Source: Nonomuraea sp. NEAU-A123
GTDB lineage: Bacteria > Actinomycetota > Actinomycetes > Streptosporangiales > Streptosporangiaceae
Direction of reading: 5' to 3'
Length of the DNA: 64,000 nucleotides
Assembly (NCBI RefSeq): GCF_018603905.1
Contig: NZ_JAHFZZ010000001.1
Span: 310,001 to 374,000, forward strand
Shown: positions 46,568 to 55,956 of the stretch, in pieces
Layout of the letters: each line of letters starts with the position of its first letter
Position numbering within the stretch: the stretch's first letter is position 1
Notes under the pieces: generated by a model
What the model was told of the DNA's origin: nothing
Database searches by the model: none
The model's input: the letters and a program-made list of their open reading frames with translations, nothing else
Program-made: the position numbers and the translations under genes

Positions 46568-47716
46568 TCAGCGCTCCACGGGTGCGCCGGCGCCGGAGAA
46601 GAAGTCGACCACGGCGCGTGGCGAGTCCGGGGCGAAGCACATGTCCAGCCCTTGGGCGGACATTTCAGCCGCGGCTGCGGCGCGCGGGAACATGGCCGTC
46701 TCGTACTGGGCCAGCGCGGCCTCCACGTCGTCCCCGTGCGCGACGATGGCCAGCGCCAGCTCGGTTCCGTCGAGCAGGGCGAGGTTGGCTCCCTCGCCGG
46801 CGAACGGCGACATCACATGCGCGGCGTCGCCGACCAGGGTCACGCCGGGGATGCGGGGCCAGGAGTGGCCGGTCGGCAGGGTGTAGATGAGTCGCGGGGT
46901 GATCGTGTCATCGCATTTGCGGATGAGGTCGGTCAGCTCGGGGCTCCAGTCGGCGAACTCCTTGAGCAGGGCCTCACGGGCGGCGGCCGTGTCGGTCCAG
47001 TCGACGCCGCGGGTGGTCGCCCAGTCCTGCGGCACCCGTAGCGAGGCGCCCAGGTGGATGTCGGTGCCGCCGTGGCCCATCAGGGCCTTGTTGTCGGACA
47101 GGGCGAACATGCTGCCGGGACCCACGAGGGCGGCCAGGTCAGGGTGGCGTGCCTCGACGTCGGACAGATGCAGCTCCAGGTAGGAGATTCCGCCGTATTG
47201 CGGGGTGGCCGCCGAGACCAGGGGACGCACCTTGGACCAGGTGCCGTCCGCGCCGACCAGCAGGTCCACGGTGGTGCTGCCGCCGTCGGCGAAGGTCAGC
47301 TCATGTCGGCCGTCGTCGAGGGTGCGTGCCGTGGTGACCTTGTGGTTCCAGACGATGCGGCCGGGGTCGAGGGACTTGATGAGCAGGTTGCGCAGTGCGG
47401 TCCGGTCGATCTCGGGGCGGCCGCCGTAGCCGCCCTCGGGCTCGTGATGAATGAAGACCGTGCCCGCCTTGTCCAGGACGCGCATGGTCTCGCCCTGTGG
47501 CTGGGTGAGCCGGTGAAACTGCTCGTAGAGGCCGGCCTCGCGCAGCGCGTACTGCCCGGACTCCTCGTGCATGTCGAGGACGCCGCCCTGCCTGCGGGCA
47601 TCGGGGGAAGCCTCGCCTTCGTACACGGTGGACTCGATGCCGTGCATCTGCAGTACGCGCGCCAGGACCAGGCCGCTGAGGCCGGCGCCGACGATGGCGA
47701 TGGAACGTGAGGACAT
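46568..47716 (-). CDS. FAD-dependent monooxygenase, TetX-like
   Basis: 382 residues. FAD-binding GAGLSGLVLARVL, the DG motif VGADGTW and GDAAHVMSPFAGEGANLAL match tetracycline-destructase (TetX)-type flavin monooxygenases. Substrate is not established; many chromosomal homologues do not act on tetracyclines. The upstream 15-base repeats and palindrome point to regulated expression. No regulator gene is adjacent. Confidence 0.87.
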   Translation of the reverse strand: MSSRSIAIVGAGLSGLVLARVLQMHGIESTVYEGEASPDARRQGGVLDMHEESGQYALREAGLYEQFHRLTQPQGETMRVLDKAGTVFIHHEPEGGYGGRPEIDRTALRNLLIKSLDPGRIVWNHKVTTARTLDDGRHELTFADGGSTTVDLLVGADGTWSKVRPLVSAATPQYGGISYLELHLSDVEARHPDLAALVGPGSMFALSDNKALMGHGGTDIHLGASLRVPQDWATTRGVDWTDTAAAREALLKEFADWSPELTDLIRKCDDTITPRLIYTLPTGHSWPRIPGVTLVGDAAHVMSPFAGEGANLALLDGTELALAIVAHGDDVEAALAQYETAMFPRAAAAAEMSAQGLDMCFAPDSPRAVVDFFSGAGAPVER

Positions 47717-47732
47717 GGTGGGCTCCTATGCG

Positions 47733-47831
47733 CTACGCGCCCGGCGCGGAGAAGTTGGCTGCCACCTCGACCGCCGAGACGCTGTGCGGTGGCCAGGGAG
47801 TCTGAACGCGATCGTTCGAGTTCATGGCCAT
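47733..47831 (-). CDS. 32-residue upstream ORF of the TetX-like gene
   Basis: It starts at the ATG at 47831 just below the palindrome and ends 16 bases before the monooxygenase start. Third positions are about 83% G/C, like a real gene. The peptide is TPWPPHS-containing and ends FSAPGA. No family is recognised, and the ribosome site is weak. It may be a leader peptide or a chance ORF. Confidence 0.3.
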   Translation of the reverse strand: MAMNSNDRVQTPWPPHSVSAVEVAANFSAPGA

Positions 47832-47840
47832 CAAGCTATC

Positions 47841-47884
47841 ACGAACATGTTCGTTACGAGGGCGTTCGTGGCGAGGATGTTCGT
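47841..47884. promoter_or_regulatory. Palindrome and 15-bp iterons between TetX-like and ATPase genes
   Basis: A perfect 14-base palindrome ACGAACATGTTCGT (47841-47854) overlaps the first of three GTTCGT words spaced exactly 15 bases apart (47849, 47864, 47879). That spacing suggests regularly arranged protein binding, for instance a TetR/MarR-type operator with extra half-sites. Confidence 0.6.
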
Positions 47885-47916
47885 TCCTGCGCGTCGGCGG
47901 CGTTCGGGCGATATGC

Positions 47917-47947
47917 AGAAGTACACTTCCGGGAAGTGCACTTCTGT
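47917..47947. promoter_or_regulatory. 31-bp near-perfect palindrome before the ATPase-nuclease gene
   Basis: A symmetric element from 47917 to 47947 has only one mismatched pair besides its centre. Its halves are agaagtacacttcc and gaagtgcacttct. It lies 17 bases before the GTG start, so it covers the leader or promoter. It could be an operator or a transcript hairpin. Confidence 0.65.
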
Positions 47948-47964
47948 AAGTTTGGGGAGACTCG

Positions 47965-49443
47965 GTGATCGGAAAGCCAGAGCGGGTCTTCGGCCGGGAG
48001 AGAGAGTGGCAAGGTCTCGTCCGGTTCGTGTCCGGCGGAGATAAGGCCACGCCGTTGGCCGGTGCTGCCCTCGGCGTGGTCAGCGGGCGTCGGCGGCAGG
48101 GGAAAAGCTTCCTGCTGCAAGCCTTGGCCGAGGCGACGGGAGGGATGTATTTCGCCGCAACCGAGGCGACCGAAGCCGAATCCCTCCGGTTGTTCGCCGA
48201 TGCGCTGGTGCGCCACACCTGCGAGATCCCCGATACGCCCTTCCGGGATTGGAATGACGCGATCGCTCACCTGTTCCAGAGCTTCCGTGGCCGGCCGGTG
48301 CCGGTGGTCATCGATGAGTTCCCGTTCCTGTCCAGGACCTCACCGGCGCTGCCGTCGATCATTCAGCGGGAACTCGGTCCGGGAGGCAGCGGGCGGGACA
48401 GTGCGGCGCGATTGGTGCTCTGCGGGTCGGCGATGTCCGTGATGGGCGGCTTGCTGGCGGGGCAGGCGCCGTTGCGTGGAAGAGCGGGGCTCGAACTCGT
48501 CATTCATCCCTTTCGCTATCGGGACGCGGCGGAGTTCTGGGGAATCTCGGACCCGCGGTTGGCCGTGCTCGTACACGCGATTCTGGGCGGGACGCCGGCT
48601 TACCGGTACGAGTTCACTCAGGGAGACGTGCCGGCGGACCTGGTGGATTTCGATGACTGGGTCCTCCGGACGATTCTCAATCCGCAGACGCCGCTCTTCC
48701 GCGAAGCGAGATACCTGCTGGCGGAGGAACCGGATATCCGCGACCCCGCTCTGTATCACTCGGTACTGGCCGCCATCGCCGGCGGCAACACCACGAACGG
48801 AGGGATCGCCAATTACGTCGGACGCAGGGCCGATCAGATCACTCACCCTCTGAACGTCCTGCAGGACTGTGCGTTGGTCGCGCGCGAGCCCGACCTGTTC
48901 AGGTCTGGGCGGTCCCGCTATCGCATCGTGGAGCCGCTGATCACGTTCTATGAGGCCATCATGCGGCGGCGCTGGTCGGAGCTGGAGATACACCGGGCGG
49001 AGAATGTGTGGGGATCCGTGCGGCAGACATTCCTCGCCCAGGTCGTGGGTCCCCACTTCGAATCCCTGTGCCGGGACTTCGCGCTGGACACGGGGGAAAC
49101 GCTGTATGGCGGTTTTCCGGCTGAGGTCGGGTCGGGAGTGGTGGGCGATCCCGCGAAACGGACCCAGATCGAGGTCGACGTGGCGGTTCTCGCCGCGCAA
49201 GAGCCTGGGCGGCCCCGGCGAATCCTGTCGCTCGGTGAGGTCAAATGGGGTGAGGTAATGAGCCATCATCACCTGGAACGCCTGGCCAGGGCTCGTACGC
49301 TGCTGGATCAGAAGGGTTATGACACTTGTGACACGGTTCTGGCCTGTTACGGGGGATGTGGTTTCACGGAGGACTTGACGGCGTACGCCGATGGCGACTC
49401 CCGGACCATGCTCGTCGGGCTGGAGCGCCTGTACCAGGCCTGA
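47965..49443 (+). CDS. AAA/archaeal-type ATPase with DUF234 nuclease-like C-terminus
   Basis: 492 residues, GTG start with ggggaga. The Walker A GRRRQGKS spans residues 41-48, and Walker B is VVIDEFPFL. The DUF234-type C-terminal region contains EVDVAVLA and GEVKWGE, a pattern like a PD-(D/E)XK nuclease core. Members are often called archaeal ATPases and have unproven roles, possibly in mobile-element conflict. Codon choice is slightly less GC-biased than in neighbours. Confidence 0.82.
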   Translation: MIGKPERVFGREREWQGLVRFVSGGDKATPLAGAALGVVSGRRRQGKSFLLQALAEATGGMYFAATEATEAESLRLFADALVRHTCEIPDTPFRDWNDAIAHLFQSFRGRPVPVVIDEFPFLSRTSPALPSIIQRELGPGGSGRDSAARLVLCGSAMSVMGGLLAGQAPLRGRAGLELVIHPFRYRDAAEFWGISDPRLAVLVHAILGGTPAYRYEFTQGDVPADLVDFDDWVLRTILNPQTPLFREARYLLAEEPDIRDPALYHSVLAAIAGGNTTNGGIANYVGRRADQITHPLNVLQDCALVAREPDLFRSGRSRYRIVEPLITFYEAIMRRRWSELEIHRAENVWGSVRQTFLAQVVGPHFESLCRDFALDTGETLYGGFPAEVGSGVVGDPAKRTQIEVDVAVLAAQEPGRPRRILSLGEVKWGEVMSHHHLERLARARTLLDQKGYDTCDTVLACYGGCGFTEDLTAYADGDSRTMLVGLERLYQA

Positions 49444-49461
49444 TCCCCTGCGTCGCACTGC

Positions 49462-50211
49462 CTACCTGGCGATGATTCGTACGTCCCCGGTGTTGCTCTT
49501 CGCCACGATGGTCCGGTCGCTCTTCGTGCTCTTGATCTCCGACCGTTCGGCTCCGTCCCTGCTCCGCACCGTGACCTGGTAAGCGCCGGCGGGTACGGTC
49601 GCCGTCACCCGGCCGTCCTTGGACAGGAGATCCAGGCTGGACGGGGGTGCGGCGAAGGACAGGTTGATGGCTCCGGTGTTGGAGCGGACGCGGACCGTGG
49701 GGGATTTGAGGCGTTCGCCGGTGATGGTGGCGTCGTCGCTCAGGAGGCGCAGCTTGCCGGAGGTGTCGTACGCCTTGATGGAGCCGCCGTTCGCGACGTC
49801 CACGTCCTGGGTGAGGCTCTGGAGGATGATGCCGTCGTCCTCGCCGTCTACCGCGAGGTGGATCCCCGGTGGGACCTTGATGTGGTAGCGGGCGCCGCAG
49901 TCGCCGAAGACCACGGTGCAGTTGGCGCTCAGGCGGAGGGTGCCGTCCCTCAGGGACCAGGATGCGTTGCCGTCTTGGGCCGCCTTGCCGCGGAGCCAGC
50001 GTTCTACCTGCACGGTTGTGCCGGTGCCGGGCATGATGCGGAGGCCGCCCAGGGAGGATTTGATGGTGAGCCGGGGGCCGGTGTACGGGAAGGACTGGGC
50101 CGCGTGTACCTCTTTGGCGTCCAGTTCCACCGCGCATCCGGTGAGTCCGGTCAGCCCCGCCAGCGCTAAGGCGGTCAGGGGTGCCGTGGTTGTTGCCGTG
50201 ATTCGCCTCAT
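49462..50211 (-). CDS. DUF4097-type lipoprotein (beta-solenoid-like)
   Basis: 249 residues. The lipobox is TGLTGC near residue 26. Regular short beta-type repeats with TITG and SNTGAINLS patterns match DUF4097-like putative adhesins. It is exported and lipid-anchored. No partner gene indicates a role. Confidence 0.7.
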   Translation of the reverse strand: MRRITATTTAPLTALALAGLTGLTGCAVELDAKEVHAAQSFPYTGPRLTIKSSLGGLRIMPGTGTTVQVERWLRGKAAQDGNASWSLRDGTLRLSANCTVVFGDCGARYHIKVPPGIHLAVDGEDDGIILQSLTQDVDVANGGSIKAYDTSGKLRLLSDDATITGERLKSPTVRVRSNTGAINLSFAAPPSSLDLLSKDGRVTATVPAGAYQVTVRSRDGAERSEIKSTKSDRTIVAKSNTGDVRIIAR

Positions 50212-50340
50212 GTGGCGATCGTGGCCCGGCGCCGGGGTGTCGCCATCGGCCGTTCGACTGATTGGGCATCCGCCGTTCGGCTGCCTTCAAGGGCTACACG
50301 CGTTGACTATGCTTCGTTAAACGGTGTATCGTCCGTCGCC

Positions 50341-51201
50341 ATGATCAGGAGATCCACTCTGGCTTTCGTGGGGTTCATCCTCGTCGCGGGCTGCGCCTCC
50401 TCCCCGGCGGGGGCCCCGGTCGTCGTGAGCGGCACCAAGGCGGACAACCCCCGGCGCATCCAGACCCTCGTGGCGGACTGCATGAAGCAGCGCGGCTTCA
50501 AGTACGTGGCCTGGGTTCCGAAGGTGGCAAGCCCCGACGATGCTGAGCAGGCATATCTGGGCGACTACGAGGCGATGAAGAAGGAGCGCTCGCAGGAGGG
50601 GTTCGGGGTCTTCGTCAACTTCGTCCACCCCGAGCAAAGAGAGAAGCGTGCCATCTGGCGCGAGACGGACAGCCCCAACTTCACCATCAAGAACCAGCTG
50701 TCGCCCACCCAGCGGACCGCCTACGGCAAGGCGCTGACCGCGTGCAGATCGCAGGCGCTCAAGCAGGTCACCGGCAAGGTCGTCACGTCCGACGAGGACT
50801 GGGCCAAGCAGGAGAACGAGATGATCGCCCAGAGGCTCGACCGCGACCTCAACGCCGACCCGAAGCTCGTCGAGCTGGCCACGGCCATGGGTGACTGCCT
50901 CAAGGGCAAGGGACACCAGGTGACCTCCGCCAGGCCGGTGGACATGAGCCGGCGCGGCGGGCAGGAGTTCGAGGCCCAGAAGAAGCAGATCGCTCTGAAC
51001 GATGACATTCCCGATACAGAGCTGCCCGACGGGCAGTACTACGAGCCGCGTATCCCGGTGGACACCGCCAAGCAGTACCTGAACAGGGAGATCAAGGCGG
51101 CGGTCGACGACCTGGAGTGTGGCAAGGACTTCTACGCCGCCTATCTGCCCAGGAGCGAGGAGATCGTGCGCCAGGTGGAGGGGGAGTTCGGCAAGAGCTG
51201 A
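50341..51201 (+). CDS. Lipoprotein, unknown function
   Basis: 286 residues. Lipobox FILVAGC with Cys at residue 18. Conserved-looking Cys pairs (ADCMKQRGFKY, ACRSQAL, GDCLKGKGH, LECGKDF) suggest disulfides. The ATG at 50341 gives a compact signal peptide. No domain is recognised. Confidence 0.7.
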   Translation: MIRRSTLAFVGFILVAGCASSPAGAPVVVSGTKADNPRRIQTLVADCMKQRGFKYVAWVPKVASPDDAEQAYLGDYEAMKKERSQEGFGVFVNFVHPEQREKRAIWRETDSPNFTIKNQLSPTQRTAYGKALTACRSQALKQVTGKVVTSDEDWAKQENEMIAQRLDRDLNADPKLVELATAMGDCLKGKGHQVTSARPVDMSRRGGQEFEAQKKQIALNDDIPDTELPDGQYYEPRIPVDTAKQYLNREIKAAVDDLECGKDFYAAYLPRSEEIVRQVEGEFGKS

Positions 51202-51212
51202 CGGCGAAAGCC

Positions 51213-52052
51213 TTACAAGGCCGCCAAGAGCTTCGTCACATGTGGCAGCGGTTCCGCGCCGACAGGTCGTACCGCCACCGTCTGCGCGCCCGCCGCCCAC
51301 AGCTCCCGTACCCGCTCGGCGGCCTCCTCGGCCGAGCCCGTCGCCATGACGACCTCCTCGGGCCGCACCTTGAGGAACTTGGCGTGTTCCACGGCGATGT
51401 CCCAGGTCGCCTCGCGGGCGTCGGCGCCGATGTACAGGTGGATGAACGCCACCACTTCATGGTCGGCCGGCGTTCCGATGTGGCCCAGGAGCGCGGGGAA
51501 ACGCGCGGCGCCGAAGCCTTCCGGAAGGATCGTGCCCTGGGCCACCCGGCCCGACAGGGCGAGGGAACGGGGGTTGAGGACGCCCGCCAGCACGGGAGGC
51601 GGCTCGGCGGGCGGGTGGACCAGGGAGACACCGTCCAGGTGTACGTAGCGTCCGTGCAGGGTCACCGTCTCGCCGCGGAGCAGGCCGCGGACAGAGGTGA
51701 TCGTCTCTTCCAGGAGCGCCAGCGGCGACGGGACCGCGGCCCCTATCTGGCGCATCCAGTCCTGGACGCCGTGGCCGATGCCGGCCGCGAGGCGGCCCGG
51801 GTGGAGGCGGGCCAGGTTGGCCAGCTCCATGGCCAGGAGCATCGGGTTGCGCAGGGGAGCGGGGGTGATGCCGAGGCCCACCCGCAGGCGGGAGGTGACC
51901 GCCAGGGCCGTGGCGGCCGAGGAGATGGCGCCCGTCCAGCCCAGGTCCTCCACCACCCACAGGTCGTCCACCGCCGTGCCGTCGAGCTCCCTGGCGAAGG
52001 GGACCAGCTGCTCGGGCTGCAGGTCGCGGTCGAACATGACGCCAAGCCTCAT
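51213..52052 (-). CDS. LLM-class (F420-type) oxidoreductase
   Basis: 279 residues, with ggaggg before the ATG at 52052. Luciferase-like TIM-barrel elements start at MRLGVMFDRD and include ARLHPGRLAAGIGHG. Actinobacterial members use coenzyme F420. It is followed by a GNAT gene on the same strand. Confidence 0.87.
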   Translation of the reverse strand: MRLGVMFDRDLQPEQLVPFARELDGTAVDDLWVVEDLGWTGAISSAATALAVTSRLRVGLGITPAPLRNPMLLAMELANLARLHPGRLAAGIGHGVQDWMRQIGAAVPSPLALLEETITSVRGLLRGETVTLHGRYVHLDGVSLVHPPAEPPPVLAGVLNPRSLALSGRVAQGTILPEGFGAARFPALLGHIGTPADHEVVAFIHLYIGADAREATWDIAVEHAKFLKVRPEEVVMATGSAEEAAERVRELWAAGAQTVAVRPVGAEPLPHVTKLLAAL

Positions 52053-52071
52053 GATGCCCTCCAAAAAAGCC

Positions 52072-52902
52072 TCAAACGGCCCTCCAGTAATAGCGGAAAA
52101 GCCGCCCGACCTCCGAGTAGCCCGCCCGCAGGAACGCGTTCGCCGTGGGCGCGTTGCCCACGTCCGTGGCCGCCACGATCCGTTCGAGCCCCGTCTCGGC
52201 CAGCGTCGCGGTGCCCCTGGCCAGCAGGTCGTTGACGTAGCCGTGGCCCCGGTGCTCGGGCACCACGCCGATGTACGCGATGGAATGATCATCCGGCGCC
52301 ACCAGCCCCACGGGCGAATCGCCCAGGTAGCCGACGACGAACCAGTCAGGCTTCCCCTTGCGGTTGATCAGGTCGTCGTACATCCACCGCGCCTCGTGCT
52401 CGGCACCGGCCGTGGCCACCTCCACCTGCGTGTCGTAGTCGAGCGACCCCTCTGAGATGCGTACCAGCACATCGAGTACGGAGTCGGCGTCGAGGCCGCG
52501 GGCGGGGCGGTAGGTCAGCCGGCCTGGATCGACCGGGACGTCGCTTCCGGCCCGCCATTCGAGCATGAGCCGCTCGACCTCCATCGCGAACCCGGCGCCG
52601 AGCAGGGCCTGGTGTTCGACGGCTCGGTCGATGACCGGGGTGAGGCCGGGTTTGAGGGAGATGTCGTGGATTATCTTGTCCAGGCCCATCTCTGCCAGGC
52701 CTCGGCGCAGCAGGCCGGCGGCGAGGGCGGGGTCGGGGCCGGGCTCGAACTGCCAGGTGATCACCGGATCCGCGCCCCGGAAGGGCGCCCAGAACGCGAG
52801 CCGGGCCTGGCCTTCGGTGAAACACCACTCCGGCCGCGTCCTGCCTTCTTCGAAGGCGCCGGCGAGCTGGGATCGAGCAGGTTCGGGGAACTGATCGAAC
52901 AA
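52072..52902 (-). CDS. GNAT-family N-acetyltransferase
   Basis: 276 residues, TTG start with ggagg upstream. The C-terminal GNAT core has the acetyl-CoA loop VPEHRGHGYVNDLL and the following ATDVGNAPTANAFLRAGY segment. The N-terminal half may be a second, degenerate GNAT. Substrate unknown. Confidence 0.82.
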   Translation of the reverse strand: MFDQFPEPARSQLAGAFEEGRTRPEWCFTEGQARLAFWAPFRGADPVITWQFEPGPDPALAAGLLRRGLAEMGLDKIIHDISLKPGLTPVIDRAVEHQALLGAGFAMEVERLMLEWRAGSDVPVDPGRLTYRPARGLDADSVLDVLVRISEGSLDYDTQVEVATAGAEHEARWMYDDLINRKGKPDWFVVGYLGDSPVGLVAPDDHSIAYIGVVPEHRGHGYVNDLLARGTATLAETGLERIVAATDVGNAPTANAFLRAGYSEVGRLFRYYWRAV

Positions 52903-53024
52903 CGTGAAATGCCTCCGCGGACGAACGAGCGGGCTCTCCCTACGAGACTGCCGTAAGACGTGCCACGAATGTTTTGGGCAATGCCATGGACATCGTTTAG
53001 CACAACTCCGGCGATTACTCGATC

Positions 53025-53381
53025 TCAGGCCGCCGCCCCGAGCGCCGTCCGCGCGTCCAGCAGTGACGAACTCGTCTCGAAGTGCCGGTCGAGGTTCGTG
53101 ATCGTCAGCAGATGGCTGATCATGCCGGGCGCGAGGACCAGGATGAACCTGCCGTGCGCGTGCTGCACGTGGTTGAGGGTGGACACCAGCACACCCAGCC
53201 CCACGGAGTCGCAGAAGGGCACGTCGGTGAGGTCCAGCACGAGTTTCGGCGGATCAACGGAGGCCAGCACCTGATCGAGTGCGGCTTGGAGGCGTGGAGC
53301 ACCTGCTACGTCAAGGTCTCCGACGGCGTGCAATACGGTAAGGGGTTCCTCTCGCCACGACCTGACCACCATGGCTGTCAC
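53025..53381 (-). CDS. STAS-domain anti-sigma factor antagonist
   Basis: 118 residues. The STAS fold has the phosphorylatable Ser59 in FCDSVGLGVL, like SpoIIAA/RsbV. GTG at 53381 is used; an ATG three codons later is an alternative. No anti-sigma kinase or sigma gene is adjacent. Confidence 0.88.
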   Translation of the reverse strand: MTAMVVRSWREEPLTVLHAVGDLDVAGAPRLQAALDQVLASVDPPKLVLDLTDVPFCDSVGLGVLVSTLNHVQHAHGRFILVLAPGMISHLLTITNLDRHFETSSSLLDARTALGAAA

Positions 53382-53406
53382 GTGCCCGAAGGGCAGAGAG
53401 ATATGC

Positions 53407-54849
53407 CTATTTCTTACATATGTTCTGGGTCGCGGTTTTAGTTGTGGGGGACACGGTGGGCTGAGCGCTTGGCGTGGTCGCGGTCTTCACTTTACTGATC
53501 TTCGGCTGGTCGCTGCCGACGATGACCTCGATGCCGTCGGCGTCGGTCTGGCGGAGCTCGGCCCCGGGAATGGCGGCGGCGACCGTGCGCGCCGAGTCTT
53601 CGCGGCCGGGACCGTAACGGACGACCGTCTTCTTGAAGTCCTTCTGCTTGGTGTTGCCCGGCGTGCCGGGCACGTGGAACCCGGCGGCGACCAGCGCCGT
53701 CTTGGTGCGGGCGCCGAGACCCGTGATGAGCGTGCCGTTGGTCACCTTGAGCGAGATCCGCTCCGGCGGGATGGTCGGCTTGGCGGAGGCCGAAGTGGAC
53801 GAGCTGGGCTTGGGGCTCGGCTTGGCCAGGTCCTCGTCGGCCTTGATCTTGGCGAACATGTCGCGGGCCGCCTGCTTGTCCCAGAGCACCGCGGACTCGC
53901 CGGTCGGCGCCTTGAAGTCGACGTTGGACAGCGGCACGTCGGCGAACTTCACGTTGTCCAGCGAGACGTCCCTGAGCTGGGTGGCCAGGCCGATCAGGTC
54001 GTCGTCGGGATCGACCTTGATCGTGCTGAGCGTGGAGTTGACGAACGAGGTGAGCCGGGCCGGGTTCGCCAGCGTGTCGGCGCTGAGCGCGCGGTTCAGC
54101 AGCGCCGAGATGACCTGCTGCTGCCGGCCGATCCGGTCGAGGTCGGAGCGGGCGGTGGCCCGGGTGCGGGCGTAGCCGAGCGCCTGGGCGCCCCTCAGCT
54201 CGTGGGTGCCGGCGGTGAGGTTGAGCCCGGACTTGGGGTCGTTGATCGGCACGGGCGTGCAGACGGTGACGCCGCCGAGGGAGTCGACGACGTTGATGAA
54301 GCCGAGGACGTTGACCTCGATGTAGCGGTTGATCTGCAGCCCGGTGGCCTGCTCGACGGTCTGGCGGGCGAGCTTGGGGCCGCCGAACTGGTACGCTGAG
54401 TTGATCTTGTGATCGCCCTTGCCGGGGATGGTCAGCCAGGTGTCACGGGGCAGGCTCACGACCGTGACCTTGGTGTGGTCCTCCGACAGGTGGATCACCA
54501 TCATGGTGTCGGTGCGCTGGCCGGCCTCGCGGCCCAGCTTGAGCTCGTTCTGCTGCTTGCGGGTGAGGTCGTCGCGCTTGTCGACGCCGACGAGCAGGAT
54601 GTTCATGGCGCCGCGGGGGGCCGTTTCGGTGACGCCCGCGTCGATCGTGCCGATCCGCTGCGGCGCCGCCCACACCACGCCGGTGCCGGCCAGGACGCCC
54701 ACGGACAGCACTCCCGAGAGGATCAGGTGCCGGCGCCGGCGCTTGGCGCTCTTGAGCGGCCTGCGCGTGCGCCCGTCCACGAGCCTGACGCCGCCGTACG
54801 CGTCCCCGCCCACGTGCACCCCAGCGTCCTCCCCGCCCGGGTCGCGCAT
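53407..54849 (-). CDS. LCP-family cell-wall polymer ligase
   Basis: 480 residues from the ATG at 54849 with ggggag upstream. A transmembrane helix near residue 40 precedes the LytR-CpsA-Psr catalytic domain (RTDTMMVIHLS, SLPRDTW, YARTRATARSDLDRIGRQQQ). A C-terminal LytR_C domain follows a Ser/Pro linker. LCP proteins attach teichoic-acid-like or arabinogalactan polymers to peptidoglycan. It heads the adjacent polyol-phosphate cluster. Confidence 0.92.
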   Translation of the reverse strand: MRDPGGEDAGVHVGGDAYGGVRLVDGRTRRPLKSAKRRRRHLILSGVLSVGVLAGTGVVWAAPQRIGTIDAGVTETAPRGAMNILLVGVDKRDDLTRKQQNELKLGREAGQRTDTMMVIHLSEDHTKVTVVSLPRDTWLTIPGKGDHKINSAYQFGGPKLARQTVEQATGLQINRYIEVNVLGFINVVDSLGGVTVCTPVPINDPKSGLNLTAGTHELRGAQALGYARTRATARSDLDRIGRQQQVISALLNRALSADTLANPARLTSFVNSTLSTIKVDPDDDLIGLATQLRDVSLDNVKFADVPLSNVDFKAPTGESAVLWDKQAARDMFAKIKADEDLAKPSPKPSSSTSASAKPTIPPERISLKVTNGTLITGLGARTKTALVAAGFHVPGTPGNTKQKDFKKTVVRYGPGREDSARTVAAAIPGAELRQTDADGIEVIVGSDQPKISKVKTATTPSAQPTVSPTTKTATQNICKK

Positions 54850-54918
54850 GCCCTGCTCCCCTCGTGCCACCGCGGGATTGCCGTCTTCCCCTGCTCGTAC
54901 AGTAGCGTGAGCCCCGCC

Positions 54919-55935
54919 ATGAAGCAGTTCCCCGACTCGCCGCACGCGCCAGCGGAGACGCACGGCTGGCCGCCCATCTCCGTCGTCATGCCGGTCCTCA
55001 ACGAGGAGCGGCATCTACGCGAGGCCGTAGACATGGTCCTCGCCCAGAGCTACCCAGGTGAGATCGAAGTCGTTCTCGCCGTGGGGCCCTCACATGACCG
55101 TACCCAAGAGGTCGCCGACGCCATAGCGGCGGCCGACCGACGCGTGACCGTGGTGCCCAACCCCACGGGCCGCACGCCCAACGCGCTCAACGCCGCCATC
55201 GCCGCCTCCCGCAACGGCATCATCGCCAGGGTCGACGGGCACGCCATGCTGCCCTCCGACTACCTGCGCGTCGCCGTGGAGACGCTGAGGGAGACGGGCG
55301 CCGACAACGTCGGCGGCGTCATGGCGGCCGAGGGCATCACGCCGTTCGAGAAGGCCGTCGCATGCGCGATGACCTCCAAGATCGGCGTGGGCGCGGCCGC
55401 CTTCCACGTGGGCGGCACGGCGGGTCCCGCCGACACCGTCTACCTGGGGGTGTTCAGGCGCGCGGCGCTCGAGCGGGTCGGCGGTTATGACGAGCACTTC
55501 CAGCGGGCCCAGGACTGGGAGATGAACCACCGGATCCGCCAGACCGGCGGACTGGTCTGGTTCCAGCCGCGCATGCGGGTCTCCTATCGCCCGCGTCCCA
55601 ACGTGAAGGCGCTGGCCAGACAGTACTTCCACTACGGGCGCTGGCGCCGGGTGGTCTCGCGCACCCACGAGGGCACGATCAACCTGCGCTACCTGGCGCC
55701 GCCCGCCGCGGTGCTGGCGATCCTGCTGGGCCTGGTCGTCTCACCGTTCTTCCCGCTCACGCTGATCGTGCCCGGCGGCTACGCCCTCGCGATCGTGGCC
55801 GGGTCGGCGCTGACGGGCAGCGGACTGCCGGCATCGGCCAAGACCAGGCTGCCGATCGTGTACGCCGCCATGCACATGTCCTGGGGCTGGGGGTTCCTCA
55901 CGAGCCCCCGCAGACTCGCTCGACCGGCGCGCTGA
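54919..55935 (+). CDS. Family 2 glycosyltransferase (ExoA-like)
   Basis: 338 residues. GT-A fold: VVMPVLNEERHL start, ARVDGHAML as DxD-type site and FQRAQDWEMNHRI catalytic region. Two or three C-terminal membrane helices follow. It is divergent from the LCP gene. Donor and acceptor unknown. Confidence 0.88.
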   Translation: MKQFPDSPHAPAETHGWPPISVVMPVLNEERHLREAVDMVLAQSYPGEIEVVLAVGPSHDRTQEVADAIAAADRRVTVVPNPTGRTPNALNAAIAASRNGIIARVDGHAMLPSDYLRVAVETLRETGADNVGGVMAAEGITPFEKAVACAMTSKIGVGAAAFHVGGTAGPADTVYLGVFRRAALERVGGYDEHFQRAQDWEMNHRIRQTGGLVWFQPRMRVSYRPRPNVKALARQYFHYGRWRRVVSRTHEGTINLRYLAPPAAVLAILLGLVVSPFFPLTLIVPGGYALAIVAGSALTGSGLPASAKTRLPIVYAAMHMSWGWGFLTSPRRLARPAR

Positions 55936-55956
55936 GCCTGACCATCGCGCGGCGGG

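Noticed and set aside
46568..47716. Calling the monooxygenase a tetracycline resistance gene
   Set aside because: Fold similarity to TetX is clear, but substrate cannot be read from sequence.
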